NCBI GenBank assembly: GCA_036023115.1
Contig: JAYKKT010000089.1
Coordinates: 10,194,001 to 10,258,000 of the forward strand
Reading direction: 5' to 3'
Origin: Brasenia schreberi
Taxonomy: Eukaryota > Streptophyta > Magnoliopsida > Nymphaeales > Cabombaceae
DNA length: 64,000 nt
The translations under genes and the position numbers were made by a program. Shown piece by piece: positions 1 to 11,017 of this stretch (the stretch's first letter is position 1; each line of letters opens with the position of its first letter). The notes beneath the pieces were generated by a model. It did no database searches, was not told the origin of the DNA, and saw only the letters and a list, made by a program, of their open reading frames with translations.

Positions 1-979
1 GTCGTAATAGTATATAGTGTTTCCTTACATGACTCTCTCAAAGCAGAACAATACTCCTAAACTTCAAGAGCAATCTTACCTAATAGTATTCTTCTTAACT
101 TTTGATAAGAGGGCATCTTATACCCTACACCAATGTTAGCAATTGCATCTACCATTACTTGAAAATTAAAACTGTTTGTTGCATTAAATAAAATACATGC
201 ATCATAAAATCATTTGTCCACTTCAAGGTCTGCTTACTCATGCAATTACTTTGAAGTCATAGCAACACGAATTTAATGTTGAACACCATGTATAGTGCTA
301 GGAGGAAAAAAATGATTGTATACTATAGTAAGCTCTTCCTCTACTCGTTCCTCTTCTACTACTTCCACTTGAAATCTCTTCAATAACCCTCTTTTTCCTA
401 GTTGGTGGTCGAGAATTACTACTGCTAATCTTTATCCTACCATCATAAGGAATACTATCACCCAATTCACCAATATCTCTGAATCATCATTCTGTATCGT
501 AGAAGCATTAGTCTCCAACAGTATCATCCTCTTTCTCAAACATCTCTAAATTATAAGAAATACTATCACTGCAAGGTCACATATTGGATACAATATGTAT
601 CGTACGATACAATGCGATACAAATAACACTGTCATATCGTACAATATTTTACGATACAATATTGTATTGTACGATACGATATAACACAATAAATTGCTTT
701 TTGCGATACATACACATGTATCGTACTGTATTCTCGTACGATACATGATAAAATCGTATCGTACGATACAATGCGATTTTTACAACATTCGATAATCCCC
801 ATCTTTTTCTGGTCCACTTTAGGTAATTTATGCTATCAAATATGATATTTGTAATATGAAATGTCTAGTTTTTCTCCATTGGTATGAGCCTTCAATTTCT
901 TTACCTTTATCGACCATACTGGAAGTCACCATATGTGTGGATACAACAGTCATACAACATAAGACTGCAAGTCAATAGG
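1..979. other. unassigned flank, no gene recognised
   Basis: No known protein or RNA gene is visible here. The minus strand between about 300 and 540 reads as a charged, Ser/Arg/Glu-rich stretch that could be the decayed tail of a transposase, but I could not match it to a family. The internal patch 586-786 is listed separately. The upstream exons of the PILS gene are not here by my reading. Confidence 0.3.
586..786. repeat. GTACGATAC-type palindromic repeat patch
   Basis: The words ATCGTACGATAC, CGATAC and GTATCG recur many times on both strands within 200 bases, so the segment is a cluster of overlapping short inverted repeats. A weaker patch of the same flavour (GTATCGTAT, GATACAG) lies at 25720-25860. 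This suggests a dispersed non-autonomous element or decayed satellite; the family is unknown to me. Confidence 0.5.
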
Positions 980-1200
980 TCACAAGAGGTTAAAAAAAGA
1001 GAATTTTTTTCCGGTTGATGCAGCCTTAGTACAAACTGTTTGGAGTCTTCTTCTAGTTGACACCATCACATGAGACCTATCTTGCGATCTGCAGCACACA
1101 CACCTATGTGGCTCTTGCTGACATGTTCCAAAGTTCCAAACTACTCCAAAACAGTTGCACCACCTATGACACCACCGAAACCACTCGTTTTGTGGCTTAA

Positions 1201-1213
1201 AGCTCTGATACCA
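1201..1213 (-). other. copia primer binding site (initiator tRNA-Met)
   Basis: On the minus strand this reads TGGTATCAGAGCT, the standard plant Ty1/copia primer binding site complementary to initiator tRNA-Met. It directly abuts the CA end of the LTR at 1214-1615. The internal region therefore extends leftwards; 980-1200 is probably its untranslated leader. Confidence 0.85.
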
Positions 1214-1615
1214 TGTTGAGAAATATGTAAACCCCAGATTCATTTATTGATGAGAGGTCACACAACCATACAAAGCACTTGAAACATATAGAAGAGAAAA
1301 ACACAGCCTGCGGCTGCCCCTCTCTCTCTATTTTATTAATCCTGCTTTCTTCTTAGGAGGTAGATATATATAGTCTTTTTATAACTTGAAAGACAAAAGT
1401 ACCCTAATTATAATTCTTCTAATATGTCATTGGGATATCACTTAAACTGATTCAATTAAGACGGCTCTTAAACTGATCCAAAGTCTAGAGCGGGATCCAG
1501 ATTTAGGATCACCTTCTCAATGGATGGTTCCCCTGTTTAGCTTTCACGTTCTGATTCCTCTTCTTTGTGTATGCTCCTCATGACTGATAGTGATATCCCA
1601 GTCTAATTTTGAACA
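1214..1615 (-). mobile_element. LTR of a minus-strand Ty1/copia retrotransposon
   Basis: On the plus strand the segment starts TGTTGAG and ends GAACA, so on the minus strand it has the TG...CA ends of an LTR. The primer binding site at 1201-1213 fixes the boundary next to the internal region. A TATATATA box lies near 1367. No gag-pol reading frame is visible in the remaining 1.2 kb to the left, and the partner LTR would lie outside the window. It sits about 150 bases upstream of the first visible PILS exon, so it is probably inside an intron of that gene. The outer boundary (1615) is inferred from the end motif only. Confidence 0.7.
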
Positions 1616-1767
1616 TGCTCATCTTGAGTTTCTTGGTTGATTGACTGGGATGCTAGAAATATGCAGAATCAATTATCAGATTTAATTTGTCATTGCATTT
1701 TCAAATTAGGGCTACATTGATGGTTGATATTTCGGCGAGTTTTACTTAGTTAACTTTTCCTATGCAG

Positions 1768-4700
1768 ATTATGGCAATGTTCATAGGTGCTATACCAGTC
1801 CTGAAAAACTTCGTTCTTACGGATGATGCACCGCTGTTCTTTCTGACTGACAGTTGTATCATTCTTGGGTATGTTTGACTACTCTGTTGTAGATTACGCA
1901 TGATATTTTTGTATAGAGTTGTTAGCATCTAATGCAACTTCTACTAGGAATACCAAATTGCCGATGGATCAAATATATCCAATATGTGACCATTTCCAAT
2001 TGTGGGATTTGGTAATGTAGAGCCATATGCCATAACTATTGAGGCATTTAATATGGTAGTGACTACTAACATTCTTTTCTGATACAGCGGGGCCATGATT
2101 CCATGCATTCTGTTGGCTTTGGGTGGCAACCTTGTTGATGGTAAGTTCGGTCTATCAATGTACTGTCTTGGAAAATTTCGTCGATTTTTTTACATGTACC
2201 GATTACTGGGGCATTATACTATGAACAAGCATAGAAAGAGAAAGTTCTTGAAAAGATTTCAAAGAGAAACAGAATTTTCCATGAATGAACTTTTTTCCTT
2301 TTTTTTATTCTTTCTGGCATTGATGTCAGGGCACTAAAGTTAGTATAGATTCCATGTTCAAATTGTTGGTGGAAGCACCATGATGGATGGTTCCTTGTTG
2401 ACTTATGTGTGCTCACCTGTAGAAGAATTCAGACCATTATGATTTGCATTCGGTTATATTGATGATGCAGTGATGCATTTTGGACATCGAAGAAACTTGC
2501 CTTCAATCTTCCTACTATTTTGATACACATTTCAGCTTTAAGCAATCATGAACTAGACAGTATAAGGGAAAACCAGCTAGATCCCATATGAAGTGGGTCC
2601 TGGTAATCAAACCAAGAAATGGAGAGAAGTCTGTTCATACTGGTTTCAGCTAAATGATCTTTCAAGCCATACATTATGCATAACAACCAAGGGGGTCATA
2701 ATTATCTTTTATTGCTATAAAGTCTGAACTTTTGGGAACAATAAATTGTGATTATTAAGGTTGTTTGTAGCATGTGCCTGTCCTGTCAGGTGATCTAATC
2801 AAGATTTCAAAGGTCTACTGATGCTGGATATCCTTCAAGTTTGTCTCATTATAGACAGTTGGAGTTCAAATATAAATACCAAACTAATATAAATGATCGC
2901 CAAGGATAGGCTGCCAAAGAAGAGGAATGTTGCAACCAAATCATACTATATTTCCTCAGTCTCTAGGACAAAGCGGTGATATCGTATCAACTCATTTCGA
3001 ACCTTTTAAGCTGAAGAAGTACTTGATTGAAGCCTTGGTATGAACAAAAGCGGTCACTAGTGATTTATCATCAGTTGCTAAATTTTGCTAGCTACCATCT
3101 TTAAGATTGAATTGAACCCAAATCTAAAAGCAAACCTTTTTCCACACTAATTGGGGTCAGATACATGGATTTGAAGTTGTCATTGAGCTTGATCTTGTGC
3201 TGTATTAACATTTAACTCCAAACAAGGAAGATCATAAGGTATGTTTTATTGTATCCTTCCAAAACTTCGTAGGCCTTCCTTTCCCTCCTTTAAAAGAGAG
3301 TTGGAAATATTAAAAAAAAGACAAGAATTAGAAATGCCCAAAGGGAGTACCATACCCCGAAGATCGGCTTGGTTATCTAGAGTTGATTATTGTACAACTA
3401 GGTATAATGGGGTCTAAAGTATTCCAAATAGATAAGCTCTTTGTACGACTTCATTTGTGTTTTTAGCCAATACAAGCTACTTTAACTTTTCTGCTAATTT
3501 CGCACTTAGTTGTTAATTTTTTATGTGTTTGTGCTTTTTGGCACCTATTTCTGAGATCCAACCTATGGGACTAAATAATATAGATGCTTAGTTGTATAAT
3601 AATCTTCTTTTTAAGTTCCATAGTTTCTTTTCAGCTCTGCGTAATGTTCTTTACTGATTGATTTTCTTTTTGCATTATCTATTCCAGGACCAGGACCAGG
3701 AAGTGCGAAGCTTGGATTTAAGACTATATCTGCAATTATATTTGCACGATTGGTTTTGGTTCCTCCTGCTGGGCTTGGAATTGTTACCCTGGCAGATCGG
3801 CTTGGCTTTCTCCCAGAGGGCGATAAAATGTTCCGATTTGTTCTTCTTCTACAGCATTCAATGCCGACATCTGTGTTGGCTGGTAAGTGTTTTAGAACCT
3901 TTCTAGTAGCAAGCTATTGGTGGAATACAAAACAACAACAACTAAGCCTTTTTCCCATACTAGACAGGGTCGGCTACATGGATTCTTTGTTTCCACATAG
4001 CCCTATCATGTGCCATGTTAGCAGTTAACTCACAATAAGCAAGATCATTCTTTATTGTTTCTTTCCAATACTTTTGTGGTCGTCCTCTACCTCTTTTAAT
4101 ACTTTCAAAATCTAGTTTTCCATACCTTCTTATAGGTTCTTCTTTTGATCTTCTTTCTATATGTCCAAACTATCTTAAACGATATTCTCTCATTCTATCC
4201 TCTATTGGTGCCACACATAATTTATTTCTAATAACCTCATTATGTATACGGTCTCTGTGGAATATTAATGAAAACTCCCTCTAACCAATCAGCTACATAA
4301 AAAATGACAACGTTTTAGATACTATATTTAGTGGTTACCGTTATGACTTATCAAACACATGTTGGGTTCTAAAATCAGTTGGATGACATTTTTCGGTAGA
4401 AGCCAGTGACCGATGCACTCATAGATAGATGACGTAGTGACAAACTTATATAGTACCGAAAAATAGCTTTCTTCAGTGGAATTGGATAGAAATGTCATCT
4501 GTAGCAGCTGTTTAAATGCAATCATATAGAAATGAACATGATACCAGAAAGTTTGGTACAACACCTAAGCCTTTTCCCATACTAGACGGGGTCGGCTACA
4601 TGGATTCTTTGTTTCCACAGAGCCTTATCATGTGTCATGTTAGCAGTTAACTCACAATAAGCTAGATCATTCTTTATTGTTTCTTTCCAACACTTTTGTG

Positions 4701-7700
4701 GTCGTCCTCAACCTCTTTTAATACTTTCTAAATTTAGTTTTTCATACTTTCTTACAGGTTCTTCTTTTGATCTTCTTTCTATATGTCCAAACCATCATTT
4801 TATCCTCTATTGGTGTCACTCCTAATTTGTTTCTAATAACCTCATTATTTATACGGTCTTTTCTTGTATGACCACTCATCCCAACATCTTCATTTCTGTC
4901 ACACACATCTTTTATACATGTTGATGATTAACTGCCCAACACTAAGAACCATAAAACATGGTAGGTCTAATTGTTGCTCTATAATATTTACTTTTAAATT
5001 TAATGGTATCTTCTTATCACAAAGAATATCTGATGCTCCTCTCCATTTTAACCAACATTCATTAATTCTATGCATAACATCTCCATCAATTCTTCCATCA
5101 CTCTAAAAAATTGACCCTAGGTATTTAAAACTTTTCTTTTGGAGAATGCAATGTGTGCCAATTTTAATTTTTATGTCCTCTGAAGTAACCAAATGATCAA
5201 ACTTTCATTCCATATATTCTGTCTTTGTTCTACTAAGTCAGAGACCTTTGCTTTCTAATGTTTCTCTCCATAATTCCAATTTTCTATTAACTTTTTTCTT
5301 ATACTCCTCCACTAATACAATGTCATCTGCAAATAACATACACCAAGGCACTTCATCTTGAATATGTTTTGTTAACTCATCAATCACCATTATAAATAAC
5401 TATGTACTTAAAGTTATCCTTGATGTAACCCAATATTAACTTCAAAGAAGTTTGTCATTCCTTCACGAGTCCTCACATATTTTTGCACCATCGTATATGT
5501 CTCTTATAAGGTTTATGTATGTCAATGGGTTACCTCTTTTTTCCAAGGTTCTCCAAAGAACCTCCCTCGGTACCTTATCGTAAGCTTTTTCTAGATCAAT
5601 AAATATCATGTGAAGGTCTTTATTTTTTGCTCTAAAATGTTCCATAAGACGTCTCAAACCTTCGTCATTGAACCTAAGTAAATTGTACAACCGAGGATGC
5701 AACACACTCTAGTCATCCTGTCCCTTCCACCACCAAACAGACATAGCAGCGAAGATCAAAATATATGGACAGCCAAGTTGATTTCATAATCAACATATTA
5801 ATTTATGTACAGGAACTTACCATTCAATGAAAGGAACGAAGATGTATCTTAGAGTACTGAACAGTCCCTGTTGCTCATTTGTCCGCATTAATTCCAAATA
5901 TCCGCACCTTGTGCATGTGGGGGAATTTTGCAATGACCAGTATGGCAACTGCAATGGTGTTGAGGAAAAGCCATGGATTGCGATAATCGGTTGTGTGTGA
6001 CGCAATTAGGTACCTACCAAGATATTCACCATCAGAAGCAAACAAAAAGATAAGCATTCATAGAAAATAGCCCCACCGCGTCAGATGCACAGAAGCAGAT
6101 AATGCATTGCAATTCCTGACTCTATAAATAGTTTTGATCATTATCCATTATTTCAACCCACAACCAGTTATTCAAATGACAAATGAGAATTAAAGTCTGA
6201 CACTGCAATTATCGTTTGTGCAAGTTGAACAGTTGAGCCTTGATGACAAATCAATCACAAATTTCGATAGTGAGTTTCCACTGATATAGGTTCATTTTTA
6301 TCATTGCCTCTAGTAGCTTTAGATGTCAATTGTAGGACACTGATACCTGTATATGCATACTCATGCCACAATAACCACAGGAAACTTCTACAATTGCCTT
6401 CTAAGGACATATGTATATAGAGACTGAGAGTGTAGATTTAGGGAACCCAAAAGAAATAGAGAACCATAAAGAACCCATAACAACCGTTTGATCTTTGAGA
6501 TGAACGGTTGAGGTGATAAAACTTAAAGATACCATAGTACATTTAATTCAAATCTCTACCATTGATTATATCAACATCGAATGATGGAAATGTAGAGTTT
6601 CGTGTGGTTCTCCATTTCTATGGGTTTCTAGATTCTATATATATATATATATATATATAGAAGCATCCCAGACAACTAACGAAAACCAAGACTAAATTGG
6701 TTCTCTGTTGTACTTGATACTTGTCTTAACCTACGTTCGATAATTCTTTCCCACAATTTCATAGTATGGCTTATTAACTTGATATCTTGATAATTTGCAC
6801 AATTTTGAATGTCTCCCTTATTGTTATATATGGGTATAAGTGTACTCGCTCTCCATTCTTCGGGCATCTTTGGGTTTCTCCATCTTTCATTAAATAGTCT
6901 TGTGAGCCAAGTGATTCCTATTTCTCCTACTATTTTTCAAACTTCTATAGGAATATTGTATGGTCCTACCGATTTACCACTCTTTATATGTTTAAGGGCC
7001 TCTTTGACTTCATTCTTTTGAATATGTTGGTAGAAATTGTGGTTTATATACTTTTCTGATTTGGCTAACTCTCCTAAGCTAATTAATAGAGCCTATAGCA
7101 ATTTCTTAAGTGAGGTCTTCCTTAACAGTAATCAATTCTTTTATAGGATACTGAAAGAGTTCATTCACTTGTCCCTTCTCATTGAAGACAAAGGCTCCTT
7201 TTCTATTGAATATCCCATGTTTAACTCCTTTGATGAGTTCTTAGAATTCTGTGGACGTGTTACCTTTATACCTTTAGAAAGTAGTACATCGTTGAAGATC
7301 CTGACTGGCATCTTGGTTAGGTGACTTAACGATGCATGTTCCTTGTAAGATATGGTTAGATATGTTAATAATATGGAGAAGCTGGTCAAGTTTTGAGTAG
7401 GCAGGCCATCTTTAGGCACACGGCAAGTCTGGGCCTTTATTAGGATGGCTCTCTTCTAAATATGACGCCAAGTTCTTACCCTGAATCACAAGCCAAGCTC
7501 ATGGTTAGAAACATCATGCACTGTTTCATCGTCCTCACAACCTGAGTTGTCACAAAGTGGTTTGAGATGTTTGGCGAGTCAATGATCTTTGCTGATGAGT
7601 CTTGGTCCCTTTTCTGTATAGTGCAGTTGCATGATTACATCTGATACTTCTCTTTGATGCTTTGATTATATTATGAAAATCAATTGTACGATCATGTGTG

Positions 7701-8462
7701 CTAATGTTGTTTGATGCTATTGATGCTTAGTTACAACAACTAAGCCTTTTCCCATACTAGATGGGGTTGGCTACATTCTTTGTTTCCACAAAGCCCTATC
7801 ATAATTTATAGAATCTATGGTAAATAAGTCCGACAAAGTTTTGCGCAGGTTGTCATAAGCCTAACGCAACCCTCCTCCTTTATCCGGACTTGGGACCGGC
7901 CATGCAAGGGTGATCCCTTACATGGGTGGGTGATCCATTACATGGGTAGCTATTGATGCTTAGTTAAATCGGGAAATTCAATTGTGTGTGCTACTTTGCT
8001 CTTGGTTGCATAGGGAAGATCAATCTGTGTTATTTCTCATATCTTAATTCTCTTATTAGAAGCTTATTGCCCACGATTCAGGTCTAAATATTGCTTGTTC
8101 ATTTCAACAAATATTGGTTACTTGTTCATGACTCAACCAAAAAGATTGAATTAATGTCTGTCTTCTATTAGCGCTTGTTTTCATAGTTTCTTTATAACTT
8201 CATGGTTGCCTGTTCTTTCAGGTCTATCTTTAAGTTCAATGATGCTTATTTTCATAGTTTGCTTATAACTTCATGGTCGCATGTTCTTTAAGGTCCATCT
8301 TAAGTTCAATGATGACTTTTTTTTTGGTTCTGGTGCACAGGTGCTGTTGCTAACTTACGGGGATGTGGTAAAGAAGCAGCCGCTGTCCTTTTCTGGGTTC
8401 ACATTTTTGCCGTATTCTCAATGGCAGGGTGGATCGTAGTTTTTCTGGGCATCCTCTTTTAG
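1768..8462 (+). CDS. PILS6-like: PIN-LIKES auxin efflux carrier family protein, PILS6-type (3' end of gene)
   Basis: Four spliced exons: 1768-1868, 2088-2140, 3688-3882 and 8341-8462 (stop TAG 8460-8462), all with GT..AG introns and consistent phases, giving 156 C-terminal residues. The product contains [44 protein letters not shown] and [20 protein letters not shown], the signature C-terminal half of the membrane-transport domain of PILS6-like proteins. Family knowledge: PILS proteins are multi-pass ER membrane carriers of about 400 residues that control intracellular auxin. The N-terminal half must lie upstream; I found no exon encoding the usual Pro-Pro-Ile/Val stretch in 1-1767, where a copia LTR sits. 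The last intron is 4.46 kb and filled with LINE pieces. The coding sequence itself shows no stop or frameshift. The PILS family call is secure; the PILS6 subgroup is likely. Confidence 0.9.
3928..4256 (-). mobile_element. 5'-truncated RTE LINE, 3' end
   Basis: On the minus strand this ends in the RTE 3' terminus: CCGACCC..CTAGTATGGG..AAGGCTTAG followed by a TTG-repeat tail. It covers only the last ~330 bases after the reverse transcriptase domain. The same 8-mer GTGGAATA occurs at 3920-3927 and 4257-4264, a plausible short target duplication. It lies in the last intron of the PILS gene. Confidence 0.8.
5875..6013 (-). pseudogene. last exon of an ORMDL (ORM1-like) gene, stray fragment
   Basis: The minus strand reads, after an AG acceptor, [39 protein letters not shown] and a TGA stop: 45 codons matching the C-terminal end of plant ORM1/ORMDL proteins. 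Family knowledge: ORMDL are small four-pass ER proteins of about 155-160 residues that restrain serine palmitoyltransferase in sphingolipid synthesis. Only this exon with intron-like sequence upstream is present; I found no earlier ORMDL exon within the next several hundred bases. It sits inside a split RTE LINE within an intron of the PILS gene, on the opposite strand, so it is a captured or translocated fragment and not a working gene. The reading frame is still open, which suggests recent arrival. Confidence 0.85.
6433..6637. mobile_element. MITE with ~33-bp terminal inverted repeats, TA-flanked
   Basis: The left end (6433-6466, starting TAGATTTAGGGAACCC) and the right end (6605-6637) are imperfect inverted copies of each other, including AGAAATAGAGAACCA against its complement. 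The element is about 205 bp, has no coding capacity and is followed by a TA microsatellite (6637-6659). This layout resembles MITEs that insert into TA repeats. The superfamily is not determined. Confidence 0.6.
7734..7948 (-). mobile_element. short SINE-like element built from RTE 5' module and RTE 3' tail
   Basis: This 215-bp insert is flanked by the perfect 18-bp duplication GCTATTGATGCTTAGTTA (7716-7733 and 7949-7966). On the minus strand its first ~125 bases contain TAAGGGATCACCCTTGCATG, GGTCCCAAG and GGATAAAGGAGGAGGGTTGC. Its last ~85 bases are the RTE LINE terminus with the TTG tail. The same 5' module opens the longer RTE copy that ends at 21590, and another short copy lies at 61768-61973. 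GGTCCCAAGTCC could be a weak box B; the layout recalls TTG-tailed plant SINEs of the Au type, but I cannot confirm that identity. Confidence 0.8.
8173..8314. repeat. 71-bp tandem duplication in PILS intron
   Basis: Two adjacent copies (8173-8243, 8244-8314) share TTTTCATAGTTT, TATAACTTCATGG, TGTTCTTT and AAGTTCAATGATG with a few mismatches. They end just upstream of the last PILS exon at 8341, so the second copy lies next to the branch-point and acceptor region. Confidence 0.8.
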
Positions 8463-8678
8463 TTCACGCTGCTTCTGCTCTCTGCTTTATCCTCGGCAGT
8501 CATGCCGTTTGATAACCTTTGGCTTTATTTCCTCGTCTTACTTCAAATGTGTTCTACTTGATGACGCCTCACGTGGCTCCTTGTTCTCCTTGATTCATCT
8601 TTTGATGGGTTAAAAGATCTCGATATCGATGTGCCTTGCCGGCACCATTTATTTGGAGTTATCGGTTTAATTGTTTGA

Positions 8679-8684
8679 AATAAA
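8679..8684 (+). terminator. candidate polyadenylation signal of the PILS gene
   Basis: AATAAA lies about 217 bases after the stop codon, in an AT-rich stretch, at a normal distance for a plant 3' UTR. Plant poly(A) signals are loose, so this is only a candidate. Confidence 0.4.
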
Positions 8685-10990
8685 ACAAGTCATATGTCTC
8701 CGGGAATCCGATGTGGTGTACAGAGTAATTGTAGCAAGCAGAAAACAAGACGCTGTGTATAGCATGTTTCTTAAACAAATAGCTATACCGTATTTACTCA
8801 TGCATGAAAACTTTAGTATATGCTAATTTACATTCTTTTATGTTCGATATGAACACATCCTTAATCTTCCTCTTTCTTGGACCTGGGTTTAGTAAGAGCT
8901 CCTACCAGATGCATGCTTAACTTCTAACCTTCTTTCTGTTTGAGACGAACCCCCTAGCCAGTATTCTATGCCCTCAAGGGGCTATTTATAAGAAGAAATC
9001 ATTATACAGAACTCGTAGTCAAAGGAATATTTGTAGGAATTAGAGGGTTCTTCCAGGCCAATTTCTCCAAAATCTTGGTCCTTTGATCATGAAGAATGAA
9101 TCATTTCTCTCCTAATTGAATACCAGGGTGTGCACTTTTGTGTGTGTGTGTATATGTATGGAGACCGGATTTGGTGCACAGCACGAGTCCATTGCACTAA
9201 ATTTCAATCATTTGATGGACTTATATTTAAATTTAAAGAGCAAAAAGAGTATTTATTTTGAAATTCAAAGTATTGGTGCTACTCAATCTCAATTAGAGAG
9301 AGAGGGATTGGATCCCATTGTTCATGTAGGATTATTGTTTTTTGTGAGCATGAAAATAAAATGTCTTGTATATTTTAAAAAACTTTTAAAAAAATTTAAA
9401 CTATACTTTTGCTGTTGAAAATCAATAGGTAGACTTGAGTTGGTATGTCATTGGTGGGTCGAATCCGGTTATATATATATATAATAATAGTGCTGTATGC
9501 ATAATGATGTATGTTTTGTAATCATGCATACCCCTATTTGACATAATTCTATTGCTTCAACTACCAGTTATTGTCTTTTATTTTTTATTATTCCATTTTT
9601 TAAACTATTTTTTACTAGTCAAAACTGTTGTTATTATTAAGATCACTTATAAATTATATGGGTTTCCTAGAAGAGAGGAGGGCTTGTTGTGGTGATGATC
9701 GGTAGGAGGCATTGCTGGAAGAGATGGAGTGAGGGGAGTCAGGCTCGGGTAGGTGGTGGCATGAGAGTGTGGTGGAAAACGAGGTGTGCACATAGTATTT
9801 TCTAGAGAATGCGAAGGCAATGATGTGAGCGGACATGTCCCAAGCTTTTGCAAGTTTGATTTTATTATTTGATACAAGAATAAGATCACAGACTTTCTGA
9901 TGCAATCAACAAGGGAAGGCATGGCTACCACCCCCACAAACCTTCATTGCTTTCTCGTACCTCTACTGATGGCGAGTTTGTTTGTTGCCTTTGAAACTCT
10001 CACCATATATATACCGTTCTAACAGCGTGACGCCTCTACCAAACTATATCGATGCAAACGGCAGGGCAATGTACTTACGGGCACCCCTTTTCCTCAGCTG
10101 TTGATGCTGGGACTCATCTAAAGACGAGTCGCCACAGGCCAGTAGACGATTAACGTCTGCTCCCAACTACGTGACCAAAAGTTCAAAACTGCCACTTGAA
10201 TTTAGTTGGAAGGACTAAAATTTCAAATTTCGGATCCAACACGCTCCAGAATTTGTGAAAATCAAGAAACATGTTAAGCAGAAGCAATCTGCACGTGGAT
10301 GGGCTAACAAGGTTCAATTTATGGGTTATTTGGAGAGCTTCCGAATTGAAAAAGAAGCATCAGCTCCTCTTTATGAAAATTGTGTTTCAAGTAAACTTAC
10401 GATGAAAGCTCCCCAAAAGAAAAAAAGGATCGTGCCTTCCCCCAGTTTTATCATTGGAAAAAAACGGTGTGTGCTTTTCATGAACCTTAGGTTGGTGGGG
10501 CTTTAGCTCAAGAGGTTGGATAAAATTAGGCGTTTTCATCGAGGTTTTGTCTTATGGTAGAAGGTTGAAGCTTGTTAACATCTCATGCATTACCAATCTA
10601 TTCCTTGGTGACATCATGAATTAAATGTCGCACACCTATTGAGCATCAATTCAACCCCTTCTAATCTTATCCGATACGCTTTCAAAATATTACTGCTCAT
10701 GTATTATTATCATCACAGGGATCTATTTGTCTTCTTGAATCATGTTGTCTTAACGTGGTACGCGCTCGTTCTTATTGTGTAAATTTTGTGGTGTTTATGC
10801 TTGAATTAATCCCACCTTTAGACAAGTAGGCGACCTCAAAACGGCGTGTAAGTGACGCTGGCAGTCGGTGCTTGCAAAGTGGATGAAAAAATCTATTACA
10901 CAACTGCCTGATTCTATTCTCTTTAGATGAGTCCACTCTATACCCATCATTTTCTGGTCGACATTTCTAGCACATAGAGAGAGGGAGGTA
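8685..10990. other. PILS-SIP1 intergenic region
   Basis: No gene is recognised. It holds a short TA tract near 9468-9483 and a few short open frames without known similarity: 9116-9418 (+), 9647-9937 (-) and 10255-10506 (+). A 33-codon frame from the ATG at 9920 (+) looks like a bare signal peptide (LVPLLMASLFVAF) but has no continuation, so I do not call it. The right-hand part must contain the SIP1 promoter; no convincing TATA box stands out. Confidence 0.4.
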
Positions 10991-11015
10991 GAGAGAGAGA
11001 GAGAGAGAGAGAGAG
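10991..11015 (+). promoter_or_regulatory. GA-repeat leader of the SIP1 gene
   Basis: A (GA)n tract ends three bases before the SIP1 start codon at 11018. Such tracts in plant 5' UTRs are known binding sites of BBR/BPC GAGA factors. Whether it is transcribed here is inferred only from its position. Confidence 0.45.
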
Positions 11016-11017
11016 GG

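Larger units (their letters stand above)
4557..7092 (-). mobile_element. RTE LINE with reverse transcriptase remnants, split by a 1 kb insertion
   Basis: The minus strand carries the RTE tail at 4557, then decayed reverse transcriptase. Segment 5463-5660 reads [20 protein letters not shown] and [15 protein letters not shown]; segment 6690-7092 reads [13 protein letters not shown] and [20 protein letters not shown]. In the better copy at 15964-17640 these two parts are contiguous, so about 1 kb (roughly 5660-6690) has been inserted or rearranged between them. That insert contains the ORMDL exon and a MITE. Stops and frameshifts make the copy inactive; the N-terminal endonuclease is missing. 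Confidence 0.85.

Noticed and set aside
9920..10021. 33-codon signal-peptide-like frame
   Set aside because: No conserved peptide follows, and there is no splice continuation that I can support.
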